Counted from the first letter of the stretch, positions 7,925 to 17,371 are shown. The stretch: 56,693 nucleotides of DNA from Bifidobacterium breve (GCA_945898065.1 CAMDHH010000004.1:1-56693); one strand, 5' to 3'. Translations and numbers: made by a program. The notes: generated by a model not told the origin, from the letters alone.

Positions 7925-9114
7925 GCGAGGAAGAGGCAACGCAGTCAACAATTTTGCATGTTGATATGGATGCTTTCTACGCCTCTGTTTCAGAACGTGA
8001 TGATTCAACGCTCAAAGGCAAAGCTGTAGTTGTTGGCGCAGGCGCACGTGGTGTTGTTCTTTCTGCAAATTATGAAGCCCGCAAATTTGGTATTCATGCT
8101 GCAATGCCAGTGGGGCGTGCGCAGCGATTAGCGCCTCATGCAATTTTTATTCCACCGGATCATGCGCGCTATAGCGAAGTATCTGAGGGAATCATGGAGA
8201 TATTTCAATCATTTACTCCACTTGTTGAGCCAATCTCACTTGATGAAGCCTTTCTCGATGTCACAGGTGCAAAACGATTACTTGGTACAGGACGCGAAAT
8301 TGCACAGGCAATTCGTGTCAAAGTTGAAAAGCAAGAAGGCATCACGTGTTCAGTTGGAATTGCCCCTTCTAAATTTATTGCAAAGCTTGCATCAGGACAT
8401 TGCAAGCCAAATGGAATTTTAGAAATACCTACAGATCGCATACTTACTTTTTTACACCCATTGCCAGTCAAAGCAATATGGGGAGTAGGACCAAAGACTG
8501 CCGAAGTTCTAGAGCGCTTAGGACTTCGAACTGTTGAAGATATTGCAAAACTTCCCCGTACAACATTGATACGTGCACTCGGTGAAGCAAGTGGCGCCTC
8601 CCTTTACGAACTTGCATGGGGTCGTGATTATCGCGATGTAGTAACTGATGAACCAGAGAAAAGTATTAGTGCAGCAGAGACATTTCCATTTGATTTAGAT
8701 AGCCCTGAAGAAATTCTGAAAGAATATTTGCGTCTATGTGAAAAGGCGACATCGCGACTTCGCACCCGTAATCTCTTTTCTAAAACAATTTCTATCAAAG
8801 TACGTTTTGCAGATTTCACAACAATCAATCGCTCAAAGACATTAGCGCTACCAATAGATTCCACGCATGAGGTCTATGACGTTGTAAAAGGTTTATATAC
8901 GGCGCTACGAATTGAGCGAGCGCGCCTTCGACTTGTCGGAGTAAGCCTTGAAAATTTGAGCGAAGGTGCCCCTCATCAGATGCTCTTAGGTCAGCGTGAG
9001 AATGGATGGCGTGAAGCGGAGAGCGCTATCGATAAGGCGCAGGCACGCTTTGGGCGCGACAGTGTGCGCCCTGCTCGCCTGGTAGAGCCTGAGGGCGAAG
9101 CTGACGATTCCTAG
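7921..9114 (+). CDS. dinB: DNA polymerase IV (Y-family)
   Basis: A 397-aa Y-family polymerase with all catalytic residues: D15 and D17 in LHVDMDAFYASV and D108/E109 in SLDEAFLDVTG. The palm, the YEARKFGIHAAMPVGRA fingers loop, the helix-hairpin-helix (VKAIWGVGPKTAEVLERLG) and the little-finger domain are complete, so this is an active polymerase and not the catalytically dead ImuB. It lacks an obvious C-terminal QLxLF clamp motif; a degenerate candidate (HQMLLG) lies about 40 residues from the end. ATG overlaps the dnaE2 stop (ATGA), so it is translated from the same SOS transcript. Confidence 0.92.
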   Translation: MSEEEATQSTILHVDMDAFYASVSERDDSTLKGKAVVVGAGARGVVLSANYEARKFGIHAAMPVGRAQRLAPHAIFIPPDHARYSEVSEGIMEIFQSFTPLVEPISLDEAFLDVTGAKRLLGTGREIAQAIRVKVEKQEGITCSVGIAPSKFIAKLASGHCKPNGILEIPTDRILTFLHPLPVKAIWGVGPKTAEVLERLGLRTVEDIAKLPRTTLIRALGEASGASLYELAWGRDYRDVVTDEPEKSISAAETFPFDLDSPEEILKEYLRLCEKATSRLRTRNLFSKTISIKVRFADFTTINRSKTLALPIDSTHEVYDVVKGLYTALRIERARLRLVGVSLENLSEGAPHQMLLGQRENGWREAESAIDKAQARFGRDSVRPARLVEPEGEADDS

Positions 9115-9137
9115 TAGCGATGAGAGAAAAGATGTTC

Positions 9138-9143
9138 TATTGT
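9138..9143 (+). promoter_or_regulatory. -10 box for a leaderless DUF3040 transcript
   Basis: TATTGT matches TANNNT and stands 6 nt before the ATG at 9150; no SD is present. This supports 9150, not the upstream ATG at 9120, as the start. The -35 is not recognisable. Confidence 0.35.
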
Positions 9144-9149
9144 GGGGCC

Positions 9150-9509
9150 ATGGCACTTTCTGAGCATGAAAAACGCTTACTAGACCAGATGGAAGCAGCT
9201 CTTCTTACTGAAGATCCAAAGCTTGCAACAGCGCTCTCTGGGGCAAAGATGCCTGCTGCTCGAAACCGCAATCTTCTAGCCATTGGCCTCGTTGCCCTGG
9301 GGCTAATCACGATTTTTGCAGGCTTGATTGCAAAGGTAACCCCAGTTGGAGTTGTCGGCTTCTGTGTGGCTCTAGCGGGCGTAATTCTTCTGATTTCATC
9401 TATAGGAGCAGGCGCCTCTTCTTCGAAATCTCCACGCTCGCCACGCAAGAGTTTTGGCCTCAGTGATCGTCTCGAGAAGCGTTGGGATGAGCGAAATACT
9501 GATCAATAA
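9150..9509 (+). CDS. DUF3040 family membrane protein
   Basis: A 119-aa protein starting MALSEHEKRLLDQMEAALL, the conserved N-terminal motif of actinobacterial DUF3040 proteins, followed by a short cytoplasmic linker, two membrane helices (about residues 42-60 and 66-86) and a basic Ser/Pro-rich tail. Function is unknown; the gene commonly lies upstream of mraZ in actinobacteria. The open frame allows an ATG at 9120, but family alignment and the TATTGT box 6 nt before 9150 favour this start. A strong terminator follows and isolates it from the dcw cluster. Confidence 0.8.
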   Translation: MALSEHEKRLLDQMEAALLTEDPKLATALSGAKMPAARNRNLLAIGLVALGLITIFAGLIAKVTPVGVVGFCVALAGVILLISSIGAGASSSKSPRSPRKSFGLSDRLEKRWDERNTDQ

Positions 9510-9526
9510 AGCCTAAAGAAGTGCGC

Positions 9527-9552
9527 AAGAGCTCCTTCGGGGGCTCTTTTTT
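9527..9552 (+). terminator. Rho-independent terminator after the DUF3040 gene
   Basis: AAGAGCTCC (9527-9535) pairs with GGGGCTCTT (9540-9548) around a TTCG tetraloop with one mismatch, followed by T residues to 9552. It separates the DUF3040 transcript from the mraZ promoter. Confidence 0.8.
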
Positions 9553-9575
9553 ATGCCCTCAGAAGGGCGTCATGG

Positions 9576-9642
9576 GTGGGGAGGAATGGGGAGAAAGGTG
9601 GTGATAGGTGGTTGAAAAAGGAGCGAAGTGGAGTAAAGTGGG
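9576..9642 (+). promoter_or_regulatory. mraZ promoter with a 10-bp-periodic array of MraZ boxes
   Basis: ARGTGG-type units recur at exactly 10-bp spacing at 9596, 9606, 9616 (degenerate AAAAGG), 9626 and 9636, with two further TGGG units at about 9577 and 9587. MraZ of other bacteria binds direct repeats of TGGG/GTGG with about 10-bp periodicity upstream of its own gene. A promoter, TTGAAA (9612-9617), 16-nt spacer, TAAAGT (9634-9639), is embedded in the array, so autorepression is likely. Repeats are seen; MraZ binding is inferred from family knowledge. Confidence 0.65.
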
Positions 9643-9697
9643 GGATTATTGCATGTAGGCAATATCTAGCGATCCTTTGGGGAAGGGGGCGCACCAC

Positions 9698-10129
9698 ATG
9701 TTTCTGGGCACCCATGAGCCTCGACTCGATGAAAAAGGTCGACTCATTCTTCCCGCGAAATTTCGCGATGATTTAGCTGCAGGTTTAGTTATTACAAAAG
9801 GACAAGAACGTTGTCTTTATGTTTTTCCATCACAAGAATTTTCTGTCATTACAGAAACGCTAAAACAAGCACCAGTTACTGCGAAATCAGCACGCGATTA
9901 TCAACGTGTGATGTTTGCAGGTGCACACGATGAAATTCCTGATCGACAAGGTCGCATAACAATTCCACAAGGACTGCGCACATATGCAGCACTTGAAAAA
10001 GATTGCGTTGTTATTGGTGCAAATACTCGCGTTGAGATTTGGGATGCAACTGCATGGAATGAATATTTAGCAGATCGCGAAAAGAGTTTTGCTGATGTTT
10101 CAGAGGAGGTATTCCCGGGCCTCTTCTAG
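9698..10129 (+). CDS. mraZ: Transcriptional regulator MraZ
   Basis: A 143-aa protein with the two tandem SpoVT/AbrB-like MraZ half-domains: [16 protein letters not shown] near residue 11 and [16 protein letters not shown] near residue 85. MraZ forms ring oligomers that bind repeated boxes before the dcw operon. I place the start at the ATG of [23 protein letters not shown] lies 8 nt upstream, and an in-frame TTG 21 nt earlier is less likely. It is the first gene of the division/cell-wall cluster, and its probable operator lies directly upstream. A 160-nt structured spacer follows before rsmH. Confidence 0.93.
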   Translation: MFLGTHEPRLDEKGRLILPAKFRDDLAAGLVITKGQERCLYVFPSQEFSVITETLKQAPVTAKSARDYQRVMFAGAHDEIPDRQGRITIPQGLRTYAALEKDCVVIGANTRVEIWDATAWNEYLADREKSFADVSEEVFPGLF

Positions 10130-10131
10130 CA

Positions 10132-10257
10132 AAAGTTGGTCCAACTCTCTGTTGTGGCCACCGCCGACCCTTCGAAAGTATCGGTGCCCCTTCCCCGGCA
10201 CCGATACATATTCAGATCCGTCGGCCGGCGGTGACCAGAGCAGAGAGAAAAGTTGAA
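10132..10257 (+). ncRNA. Structured leader between mraZ and rsmH (candidate mraW RNA motif)
   Basis: The spacer folds as nested helices. GTATCGGTGCC (10178-10188) pairs perfectly with GGCACCGATAC (10197-10207) around an 8-nt loop. CTCTCTG (10145-10151) pairs with CAGAGAG (10241-10247). TGGCCACCGCC (about 10155-10165) pairs with GGCGGTGACCA (about 10227-10237) with one mismatch, and GAC with GTC inside. CAACT/AGTTG closes the base. A conserved RNA called the mraW motif is known before mraW (rsmH) in Actinobacteria; position fits, but I could not align the consensus. Confidence 0.6.
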
Positions 10258-10289
10258 ATCAGAGCACGAGTAAAGGAATGGGGGAGAAG

Positions 10290-11243
10290 ATGACACGTAG
10301 TACTACGCACTATTCAGTAATGCGTAATCGTTGTGTTGAACTTCTTGCTCCCGCAATTCTGGCAAGTCAAAATCCAGTAGTTGTCGATGCAACACTTGGG
10401 CTTGGCGGACATACGGAAGCGTTACTAGAAGCATTCCCAACACTGACAGTTATTGGCATTGATCGCGATCAAAGCGCTATTGATCGAGCAACACAGCGTT
10501 TAGCGCCATATACAGATCGTCTGAAGACTGCTCATACAACATTTGACACTATAGGAAATGTCGTTGAGTCATTGGGATACAAAGAAATTTCTGGGGCACT
10601 ATTTGATTTAGGTGTTTCTTCAATGCAACTTGACGAGAGTAATCGTGGATTTTCTTATTCACATGAAGCGCCACTGGATATGCGAATGGATGCATCTCAA
10701 AGGCTGACTGCAGCAGAAATCATCAATACATACGAGCCAGGACAGTTAGTTCGCATATTGCGCACCTATGGCGAAGAAAAGTTTGCAACTCGAATTGTTG
10801 AATCAATTGTGAAGGCTCGCAATAAAGCTCCTCTCAATTCCACAACAGAGCTTGCAGCACTTGTAAAAGAGGCTATACCTGCTGCGACTAGGCGAACTGG
10901 TGGCAATCCCGCTAAAAGAACCTTTCAGGCACTTCGTATCGAAACTAATGACGAATTAGGTGCAGTTACTCGCGCCCTTCCAGTCGCACTTCAACTACTT
11001 ACTGTTGGGGCACGTCTTGTCGTGATGTCTTTCCAGTCGCTAGAAGATCGAATCGTCAAGGAACTCTTTGTCGCATCTACGACATCTGGAACTCCGCGAA
11101 ATCTTCCATTCGAACTTCCCGAATTCGCTGCGAAGTTTGCACTAGTTGTCAAAGGTAGTGAAACGCCATCTGAGCAAGAACTACTCGAAAATTCCAGATC
11201 AGCATCTGTGCGTCTTCGTGCGATAGAAAAGGTAGCCGCATAA
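10290..11243 (+). CDS. rsmH: 16S rRNA (cytosine(1402)-N(4))-methyltransferase RsmH (MraW)
   Basis: A 317-aa SAM-dependent methyltransferase that N4-methylates C1402 of 16S rRNA in the ribosomal P site. HYSVMRNRCVELL at the N terminus, the SAM loop VVDATLGLGGHTEALL, GALFDLGVSSMQLDESNRGFS, and NPAKRTFQALRIETNDEL in the substrate region are all family hallmarks. An in-frame ATG lies at 10278; I prefer 10290 because GGGGGAG stands 3-9 nt upstream of it. Translation may be governed by the folded leader upstream. The TAA shares a base with the following ATG (TAATG). Confidence 0.95.
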   Translation: MTRSTTHYSVMRNRCVELLAPAILASQNPVVVDATLGLGGHTEALLEAFPTLTVIGIDRDQSAIDRATQRLAPYTDRLKTAHTTFDTIGNVVESLGYKEISGALFDLGVSSMQLDESNRGFSYSHEAPLDMRMDASQRLTAAEIINTYEPGQLVRILRTYGEEKFATRIVESIVKARNKAPLNSTTELAALVKEAIPAATRRTGGNPAKRTFQALRIETNDELGAVTRALPVALQLLTVGARLVVMSFQSLEDRIVKELFVASTTSGTPRNLPFELPEFAAKFALVVKGSETPSEQELLENSRSASVRLRAIEKVAA

Positions 11244-11650
11244 TGGCAATGACAGCTTTTGTACCAGTAATCGCCCGTTCACGAGAGCTCATTGCTGAGA
11301 AGACAAATCAAGTTGCACTCAAGATTGTTACCAATGACTCTGAAAGTAAGCAGGCGGATAGAAAATTCTTTGCTCTGTTCATATCAGTTACTGGTGTTGT
11401 AGGAGTAGCGCTACTTCTATTAATCAACACGCTACTTGCTCAAGATGCATTTGAACTTTCACGCCTAAAAGCCGAGAGCAGATTAGTCAGTGACCAACGT
11501 GAAGCACTTGCTCGCGCTATTGAAAAGTCTTCTTCTCCAAGTGCACTTGCGCAATCTGCAACGGCATTGGGAATGCGTCCTTCTGATTCTCCAGTTTTCC
11601 TAAATCTAGATGTAAGCACGGAGCAGGTTGGGGTCAAACTCAATGGGTAA
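11243..11650 (+). CDS. ftsL: FtsL-like cell division protein
   Basis: A 135-aa bitopic protein: about 48 cytoplasmic residues, one membrane helix (FFALFISVTGVVGVALLLLI), then an extracellular coiled-coil-prone stretch (DAFELSRLKAESRLVSDQRE) and a short tail. Sequence is poorly conserved, as usual for FtsL, so the name rests on topology and position between rsmH and ftsI. FtsL joins FtsB and FtsQ and activates FtsW/FtsI at the septum. The ATG shares a base with the rsmH stop, and its own stop overlaps the start of ftsI. Confidence 0.75.
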   Translation: MAMTAFVPVIARSRELIAEKTNQVALKIVTNDSESKQADRKFFALFISVTGVVGVALLLLINTLLAQDAFELSRLKAESRLVSDQREALARAIEKSSSPSALAQSATALGMRPSDSPVFLNLDVSTEQVGVKLNG

Positions 11651-13442
11651 TTTTTCTTTAGCGCACGGAAGGATCAGAGTGCTCATCATCGGCGCTCTTA
11701 TATTCCTTATGGCCTTTGGCATGCGATTAGTACAGATTCAAGCGGTGCAGGCATCGAGTTATCAAAATCGGGCAAATAGTGAGATGTCACTTACTCGCTC
11801 ACTTCTTGCTCCTCGCGGTGAAATTACCGATATCAATGGCGCATCCTTTGCGCGAAGTGTTGCAGCAACAAGCATTGTTGTAGATCAAGCACTCATTACA
11901 GATCCTGCAAGAGTTGCGGAATTTGTGGCACCAATTCTCGGCTTATCAATTGCTGAAGTGGAAGTCAGTATCACCGGTTCTAAGCGTTGGAGCATGGTGT
12001 ATAAAAATGCAAAACCTGCAACGTGGAGAAAACTCAGCGAAGCAATCGCGACATATAACGCGGCACTGAGTAAAGAAGATATAGAAAAGAGAATTGTTGG
12101 TTTCTCACCTGAGCGTGGATATATTCGTGAGTATCCATCAGGAGAACTTCTTGCCTCCCTCATTGGATTCGTCAACAATGATGGATTTGGTGCCTCAGGT
12201 CTTGAATTTAGTCAGAATTCAATTATTGCTGGAGTTGATGGAAAGTATTCCTACGATAACGGTAATAAAGCCGAGATCCCTGGTTCGCAATCTGAAATCG
12301 TTGCTACCAAAGCTGGAACAACTATTCGATTAACAATAGATCGTGATATTCAATGGGTTGCTTCAAAGGCAATTAGTGATGCAGTCAAAAAATCTGGCGC
12401 CTTGAGTGGAACAGTGATCGTGATGGATCCAAAAACAGGTGAAATATTGGCTCACGCAACAGCACCGACATTTGATCCAAATAATCGCAAAGGTATACCG
12501 CTCGCATTAATGCGAAATCCTTCAGTACAAGATGTTTATGAACCTGGATCTACTGGAAAAGTTATGACATTGGCTGCAGCAATTGAAGAAAAATTAGTCT
12601 CCCCCGATACTGTTTTTACAGTTCCCTATACTCTCAAAAGATCTGACAAAGTTTTCCGTGATCACGAAAAGCATGCAACAAAAAAATTGACCGTTTCGGG
12701 AATTCTTGCTGAATCGAGTAATACAGGATCAATCAAAATTGGAGAGATGTTAGAGAATCAAAAACTCTATGAATATCTCACAAAATTTGGAGTAGGTGTC
12801 AAAACTGGTTCAGGACTAGCCGGCGAATCTCGGGGAATCTTGCGGCCTGTTTCACAATGGTCTGGTACTTCTGGGCCAACTATTGCCTTTGGTCAGGGCT
12901 ATTCACTCACTGCTTTGCAAGCAACAAGCATTTTTGCAACTATTGCAAATGATGGTATCCGTGTATCACCAACAGTGATTTCAGGAACAAAAGATTCAAG
13001 TGGCCATTTCACGCCCGCAAATGCTCGTGCCAGCGAAAGAGTAATCAGTGCGCAAACTGCGCAAGCAATGCGCGTAATGATGGAAAGCGTTGTCTCCGGT
13101 AACGGAACCGCTCCAACAGCTGCCATACCTGGATATCGAGTTGCAGGTAAGACTGGCACTGCAATGAGATATGAAACTTCATGTCGTTGCTATAGCGGTT
13201 ACACAGCCTCATTTATTGGATTCGCACCTGCAGATAAACCGCGATTCGTCATCAGCGTCACTATTCAAGATCCACAAGGTCTTCACTGGGGCGGAGCACT
13301 CGGCGGTCCTGTATTCAAAGATGTTATGTCATTTGCACTCAAGAGTGAGCATGTCTCACCGACTGGCACAAAGGTAATCCCTGTAGCTCTCAATGAAAAA
13401 GAACTTAATGCACGCATCAAGAAGGATGCGGTGAAACAATAA
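11643..13442 (+). CDS. ftsI: Peptidoglycan D,D-transpeptidase FtsI (PBP3 / PbpB)
   Basis: A 599-aa class B penicillin-binding protein: short cytoplasmic tail, one membrane anchor (IRVLIIGALIFLMAFGMRLV), pedestal domain with APRGEITDINGASFARS, and a transpeptidase domain with EPGSTGKV (catalytic Ser about 303, Lys 306), ESSNTGS (SxN) and KTGTA. It cross-links septal peptidoglycan outside the membrane with FtsW. I choose the ATG at 11643, which overlaps the end of ftsL by 8 nt; an in-frame TTG 15 nt earlier is a weaker start. The TAA overlaps murE by one base. Confidence 0.94.
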   Translation: MGNFSLAHGRIRVLIIGALIFLMAFGMRLVQIQAVQASSYQNRANSEMSLTRSLLAPRGEITDINGASFARSVAATSIVVDQALITDPARVAEFVAPILGLSIAEVEVSITGSKRWSMVYKNAKPATWRKLSEAIATYNAALSKEDIEKRIVGFSPERGYIREYPSGELLASLIGFVNNDGFGASGLEFSQNSIIAGVDGKYSYDNGNKAEIPGSQSEIVATKAGTTIRLTIDRDIQWVASKAISDAVKKSGALSGTVIVMDPKTGEILAHATAPTFDPNNRKGIPLALMRNPSVQDVYEPGSTGKVMTLAAAIEEKLVSPDTVFTVPYTLKRSDKVFRDHEKHATKKLTVSGILAESSNTGSIKIGEMLENQKLYEYLTKFGVGVKTGSGLAGESRGILRPVSQWSGTSGPTIAFGQGYSLTALQATSIFATIANDGIRVSPTVISGTKDSSGHFTPANARASERVISAQTAQAMRVMMESVVSGNGTAPTAAIPGYRVAGKTGTAMRYETSCRCYSGYTASFIGFAPADKPRFVISVTIQDPQGLHWGGALGGPVFKDVMSFALKSEHVSPTGTKVIPVALNEKELNARIKKDAVKQ

Positions 13443-14929
13443 TGCTAAGGCCAATGTTCCACCCGAGTAAGACTCTCGATTCCATTGCCCAAATCATCTC
13501 AGCCCAATCAACAACTGATTCGTTTGAACTAAAGAAAATTCTTATCACCGGCGTATCTCAATCTAGCGATGATGTTGAAGCCGGAGATATCTTTATTGCG
13601 CTACCCGGAGAAAAAACTCATGGTGCGAAATTTGCAGTTGATGCAATTAGAAATGGCGCTAGAGCTGTACTCACGGATAGCGCTGGAGCCGAAGTAATCA
13701 CTGGCATTCCAGTTTTAATCACTAGTAATCCTCGTCGAAGTGCAGGCGTACTCAGCGCTTGGTTCCACAGTGAACCTATGCGAGATCTCTACAGCGTTGG
13801 AGTGACAGGAACAAATGGAAAAACGACTGTCACAACCCTTTTACATCAAATTGTCTCTCTTGCAGGACGCGAAAGTGGATTGATTGGAACAATTGAAACG
13901 CGCATAGGTAATGAAGTTCTTGTAAGCAAGAGAACTACTCCTGAAAGTAGCGAGCTGCAATCACTTGCAGCGGTAATGCGAGAGCGACATATGCGAAACC
14001 TCATCATGGAGGTATCTAGTCACTCAATAGCCTTAGATCGTGTGAGGGGAAGCCATTTTGCAGTAGTTGGCTTTACGAATCTTTCACAAGATCATCTTGA
14101 TTTTCATGGAACCATGGATAAATACTTTGAGGCTAAAGCTGCACTATTTACATTTGAATATGCCGATCTCGCCGTAATCAATATCGATGACGCATATGGC
14201 CGCAAGTTACAAGAAATAACGCAACTTCCAGTTATAACTCTCTCAAGACTCAATACCGAAGCGAGTTGGCATTACAGCAAGATTGAAGATGAATATTTCG
14301 GTGCCAGCATTGCTATTCGCGGAACTGGTGGAATTCTCATTGAAGGCAGCGTCAATCTGCACGGTAGCTATAACTACGACAACTTGCTTATGGCTATTGC
14401 TATTGCAATTGAGAGTGGAGTTGATCCCATTGATATTGCAGCACTCCTGCCAAAACTTCGTGGTGCATCAGGACGACTAGAAGCAGTAGCTCTAGGGCAA
14501 AAGTTTGCGGCATTTGTTGACTATGCCCATTCACCTGATGCAGTTGCTCGAGTCCTTGAAACAGCTCGAGAATTGAGCAAGGGAAGAGTCATTGGAGTCT
14601 TAGGGTGTGGTGGCGATAGGGATCGAAGCAAGAGAGCCGCTATGGGACGCGCACTCGATGATGGCAGTGATGTAGCAATTTTTACAAGCGATAACCCGCG
14701 CTCTGAAAGTGCGGACGAAATTCTCAAAGAAATGACAGTGGGGATCAATACAGGAAGTGTCATCAGTGATCGGGCACAAGCGATCAGAAGCGCAGTCAAT
14801 GAGGCAGAAGATGGCGATGTGGTAATCATTCTTGGAAAAGGACATGAGACTGGTCAAGATATTAGTGGAGTAGTTCACCCATTTGATGATCGTATTGAAT
14901 TAGCAAAAGCGATCGAGGAAAAGAAATGA
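13442..14929 (+). CDS. murE: UDP-MurNAc-tripeptide synthetase MurE (meso-DAP-adding type)
   Basis: A 495-aa cytoplasmic Mur ligase adding the third stem-peptide residue. The N-terminal uridine-binding domain (GVSQSSDDVEAGDIFIALPG) is followed by the ATP loop GVTGTNGKTTVT, the central HSIALDRVRG region and the C-terminal Mur ligase domain. SDNPRSE contains the DNPR motif typical of enzymes adding meso-diaminopimelate; lysine-adding MurE has another motif there. The cell wall is therefore probably DAP-type. ATG overlaps the ftsI stop and the TGA overlaps the murF ATG (ATGA). Confidence 0.94.
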   Translation: MLRPMFHPSKTLDSIAQIISAQSTTDSFELKKILITGVSQSSDDVEAGDIFIALPGEKTHGAKFAVDAIRNGARAVLTDSAGAEVITGIPVLITSNPRRSAGVLSAWFHSEPMRDLYSVGVTGTNGKTTVTTLLHQIVSLAGRESGLIGTIETRIGNEVLVSKRTTPESSELQSLAAVMRERHMRNLIMEVSSHSIALDRVRGSHFAVVGFTNLSQDHLDFHGTMDKYFEAKAALFTFEYADLAVINIDDAYGRKLQEITQLPVITLSRLNTEASWHYSKIEDEYFGASIAIRGTGGILIEGSVNLHGSYNYDNLLMAIAIAIESGVDPIDIAALLPKLRGASGRLEAVALGQKFAAFVDYAHSPDAVARVLETARELSKGRVIGVLGCGGDRDRSKRAAMGRALDDGSDVAIFTSDNPRSESADEILKEMTVGINTGSVISDRAQAIRSAVNEAEDGDVVIILGKGHETGQDISGVVHPFDDRIELAKAIEEKK

Positions 14930-16311
14930 TTTCTCTGAGCGCATCAGCAATCTGCGAAATCGTAGATGGGGAGTTATATGGAGATCCCAAAGCCATTGTT
15001 AGCAAAGCTGCGGTATTTGACTCACGTGATGCAGAATCTGGTTCTCTTTTCCTCGCTCTAGTCGGAGATACACAAGATGGACATAAATTTGTAGATGATG
15101 CAATTGCACGCGGTGCTACTCTCGTTTTTTCAACAAAGAGTGTCACAGGAAACCATATTGTTGTAAAAGATGTCATCGAGGCTATATCAGCACTTGCGAA
15201 GTATGTAAGGTCTGAATTATCTGAGATGAAAGTTATAGGAATTACAGGATCCCAAGGTAAAACAAGCACTAAGGATTTATTGCGCGCAATTTGTTCAACT
15301 GTTGGAAAGACTGTGGCTCCAATTGCATCGTTTAATAATGAACTAGGTGTTCCTCTCACACTCCTGCAGTGTGATGAGAAAACTAAATATTGCATTATCG
15401 AAATGGGTGCGCGTCATACAGGAGATATTGCAAAACTTTGCTCAATTGTGAGCCCTAATATTGGTGTAGTGCTTCGAGTTGGAAATGCGCATATTGGGGA
15501 GTTTGGATCCCAGGAGGCGATAGCGCAGACTAAGTCTGAACTCATCCAAGCACTCTCACCTAATGGAATTGCAATTCTTGGAAGTTATGACCCCTTCACC
15601 CTCGATATGCAGAAATTGCATAATGGAAAAATAATTATCTTTGGCGAGAATCAAGGCGCTGATGTTCGAGCTACTGATATTGAAGTTCGTGAAGGACGTG
15701 CACACTTTGATTTAGTTACCCCAGAAGGTCGCGATGCAGTGGGATTGCGCTTGGTGGGTACGCACCATGTTTCAAATGCGCTAGCTGCTGCGGCCATTGC
15801 AACATCTCTTGGAATTGCTATTGAAGTAATTGCAGGTGCTCTATCGACCGCAGAGATAGCGAGCAAATGGCGAATGGAGTTACACGAACTCGAGGGTCTC
15901 ATTTTGATCAATGATTCTTATAATGCCAATCCAGAATCTATGGCGGCAGCACTTCACACTCTTCATCTCTTCGCGCAAGAACGAGGGGGAGAATCCTGGG
16001 CATTTATTGGAAAAATGCATGAACTCGGCGAGTCATCACCATCTCATCATCGAGATATTGGCACCCTTGCACAGGAGATTGGTATTGATCACTGTGTAGC
16101 AATTGCGACACCAGAATATGCGCCCGCTAGTGGAGGAAATGGCTCGATGAGATTTCATAATCTAGCCACGGTTGAAGAGGCGATTGATTTCTCTTCACAT
16201 GTCAACAAAGGTGATGTTGTGCTGGTGAAGGCATCGAGGGCAGAGCACTTCGAAGTACTCGCAGATGGAATTCAGAGAGTCTGGAACGAGCGGGCAGGCG
16301 ATAACGAATGA
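14926..16311 (+). CDS. murF: UDP-MurNAc-pentapeptide synthetase MurF
   Basis: A 461-aa Mur ligase adding D-Ala-D-Ala to complete the UDP-MurNAc-pentapeptide in the cytoplasm. It has the substrate domain with [23 protein letters not shown] loop [30 protein letters not shown], and [16 protein letters not shown], all MurF signatures. No ddl gene (D-Ala-D-Ala ligase) is present in the cluster, so that enzyme must lie elsewhere. Four-nt overlaps at both ends (ATGA) indicate a tightly coupled operon. Confidence 0.94.
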   Translation: MISLSASAICEIVDGELYGDPKAIVSKAAVFDSRDAESGSLFLALVGDTQDGHKFVDDAIARGATLVFSTKSVTGNHIVVKDVIEAISALAKYVRSELSEMKVIGITGSQGKTSTKDLLRAICSTVGKTVAPIASFNNELGVPLTLLQCDEKTKYCIIEMGARHTGDIAKLCSIVSPNIGVVLRVGNAHIGEFGSQEAIAQTKSELIQALSPNGIAILGSYDPFTLDMQKLHNGKIIIFGENQGADVRATDIEVREGRAHFDLVTPEGRDAVGLRLVGTHHVSNALAAAAIATSLGIAIEVIAGALSTAEIASKWRMELHELEGLILINDSYNANPESMAAALHTLHLFAQERGGESWAFIGKMHELGESSPSHHRDIGTLAQEIGIDHCVAIATPEYAPASGGNGSMRFHNLATVEEAIDFSSHVNKGDVVLVKASRAEHFEVLADGIQRVWNERAGDNE

Positions 16312-17366
16312 GACAGATTCTTATCAGTGGCGCGTTATCTCTCATGTTCGCACTCTTCGGTACCCCTGCGCTGATACGCGTACTAGCAAAGCGTGGATAT
16401 GGACAAATAATTCGTGATGATGGGCCAAGCAGCCATCACACTAAGCGCGGTACCCCAACAATGGGTGGAATTATAATTATTTTTGCTGCCCTATTTGGCT
16501 ATCTTGGTTCGCATTTACTTACCAGAAATAGCATTACAACTTCAGCAGTCTTAGTCTTTGGTTTAGTCATTTCATTGGGTTTTGTTGGATTTCTCGATGA
16601 TTGGCTTAAAGTTTCACGACAAAAATCACTTGGTTTGACTGGTAAACAAAAACTTCTTAGCCAAGCTTTCTTTGCAGCAATTTTTGGTTATTTAGGAATT
16701 CGATTTGCTGACATCGATGGATTAACTCCAATTTCACTCTATCTCTCTGGGGTTCGTGAGACATCCTTAAAACTTGGCGCTGTAGTTGTTATCGTGTGGG
16801 TTGTTCTTATGGTTTTAGCATCAAGTAATGGCGTAAACCTTACTGATGGACTCGATGGTCTCGCCACGGGTGCATCAGTAATGACATTTCTGGCATTCTT
16901 ACTTATCGGCGTATGGGAGTTTGGTCAGAGTTGCGCCATCACTGCAACGCCTGGTTGTTACCAAGTTCGAGACCCACTTGATATGGCAGTATTTGCAGCG
17001 AGTTTTGCAGCATCATGCACAGGTTTTCTTTGGTGGAATGCATCTCCTGCTCGCATCTTTATGGGTGATACAGGTTCACTTGCACTCGGTGGAGCGTTGG
17101 CAGGACTTGCAACAACGCTTCGAGTGGAATTATTACTGTTACCACTAGGTGGCCTCTTCGTAATTATTACACTCTCTGTAATTATACAAACTCTATATTT
17201 CAAAATAAGTGGTGGTAAAAGAGTTTTCAAAATGGCGCCACTGCAACACCACTTTGAACTACTTGGCTGGGGTGAAGTAACGATCGTTCTTCGCTTTTGG
17301 ATTATTGCTGGGCTCTGTGTTGCAGTCGGACTAGGGCTCTTCTATGCGCAATGGGTGGCGAAGTAA
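16308..17366 (+). CDS. mraY: Phospho-MurNAc-pentapeptide transferase MraY
   Basis: A 352-aa polytopic membrane enzyme with about ten helices that transfers phospho-MurNAc-pentapeptide to undecaprenyl phosphate, forming lipid [74 protein letters not shown] and [13 protein letters not shown] are the conserved cytoplasmic catalytic loops, with the Asp pairs DD and the Asp of NLTDGLDGL and GDTGS intact. Length is normal. It overlaps murF by 4 nt and is followed by murD after a 5-nt gap. Confidence 0.96.
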   Translation: MRQILISGALSLMFALFGTPALIRVLAKRGYGQIIRDDGPSSHHTKRGTPTMGGIIIIFAALFGYLGSHLLTRNSITTSAVLVFGLVISLGFVGFLDDWLKVSRQKSLGLTGKQKLLSQAFFAAIFGYLGIRFADIDGLTPISLYLSGVRETSLKLGAVVVIVWVVLMVLASSNGVNLTDGLDGLATGASVMTFLAFLLIGVWEFGQSCAITATPGCYQVRDPLDMAVFAASFAASCTGFLWWNASPARIFMGDTGSLALGGALAGLATTLRVELLLLPLGGLFVIITLSVIIQTLYFKISGGKRVFKMAPLQHHFELLGWGEVTIVLRFWIIAGLCVAVGLGLFYAQWVAK

Positions 17367-17371
17367 GAGAA

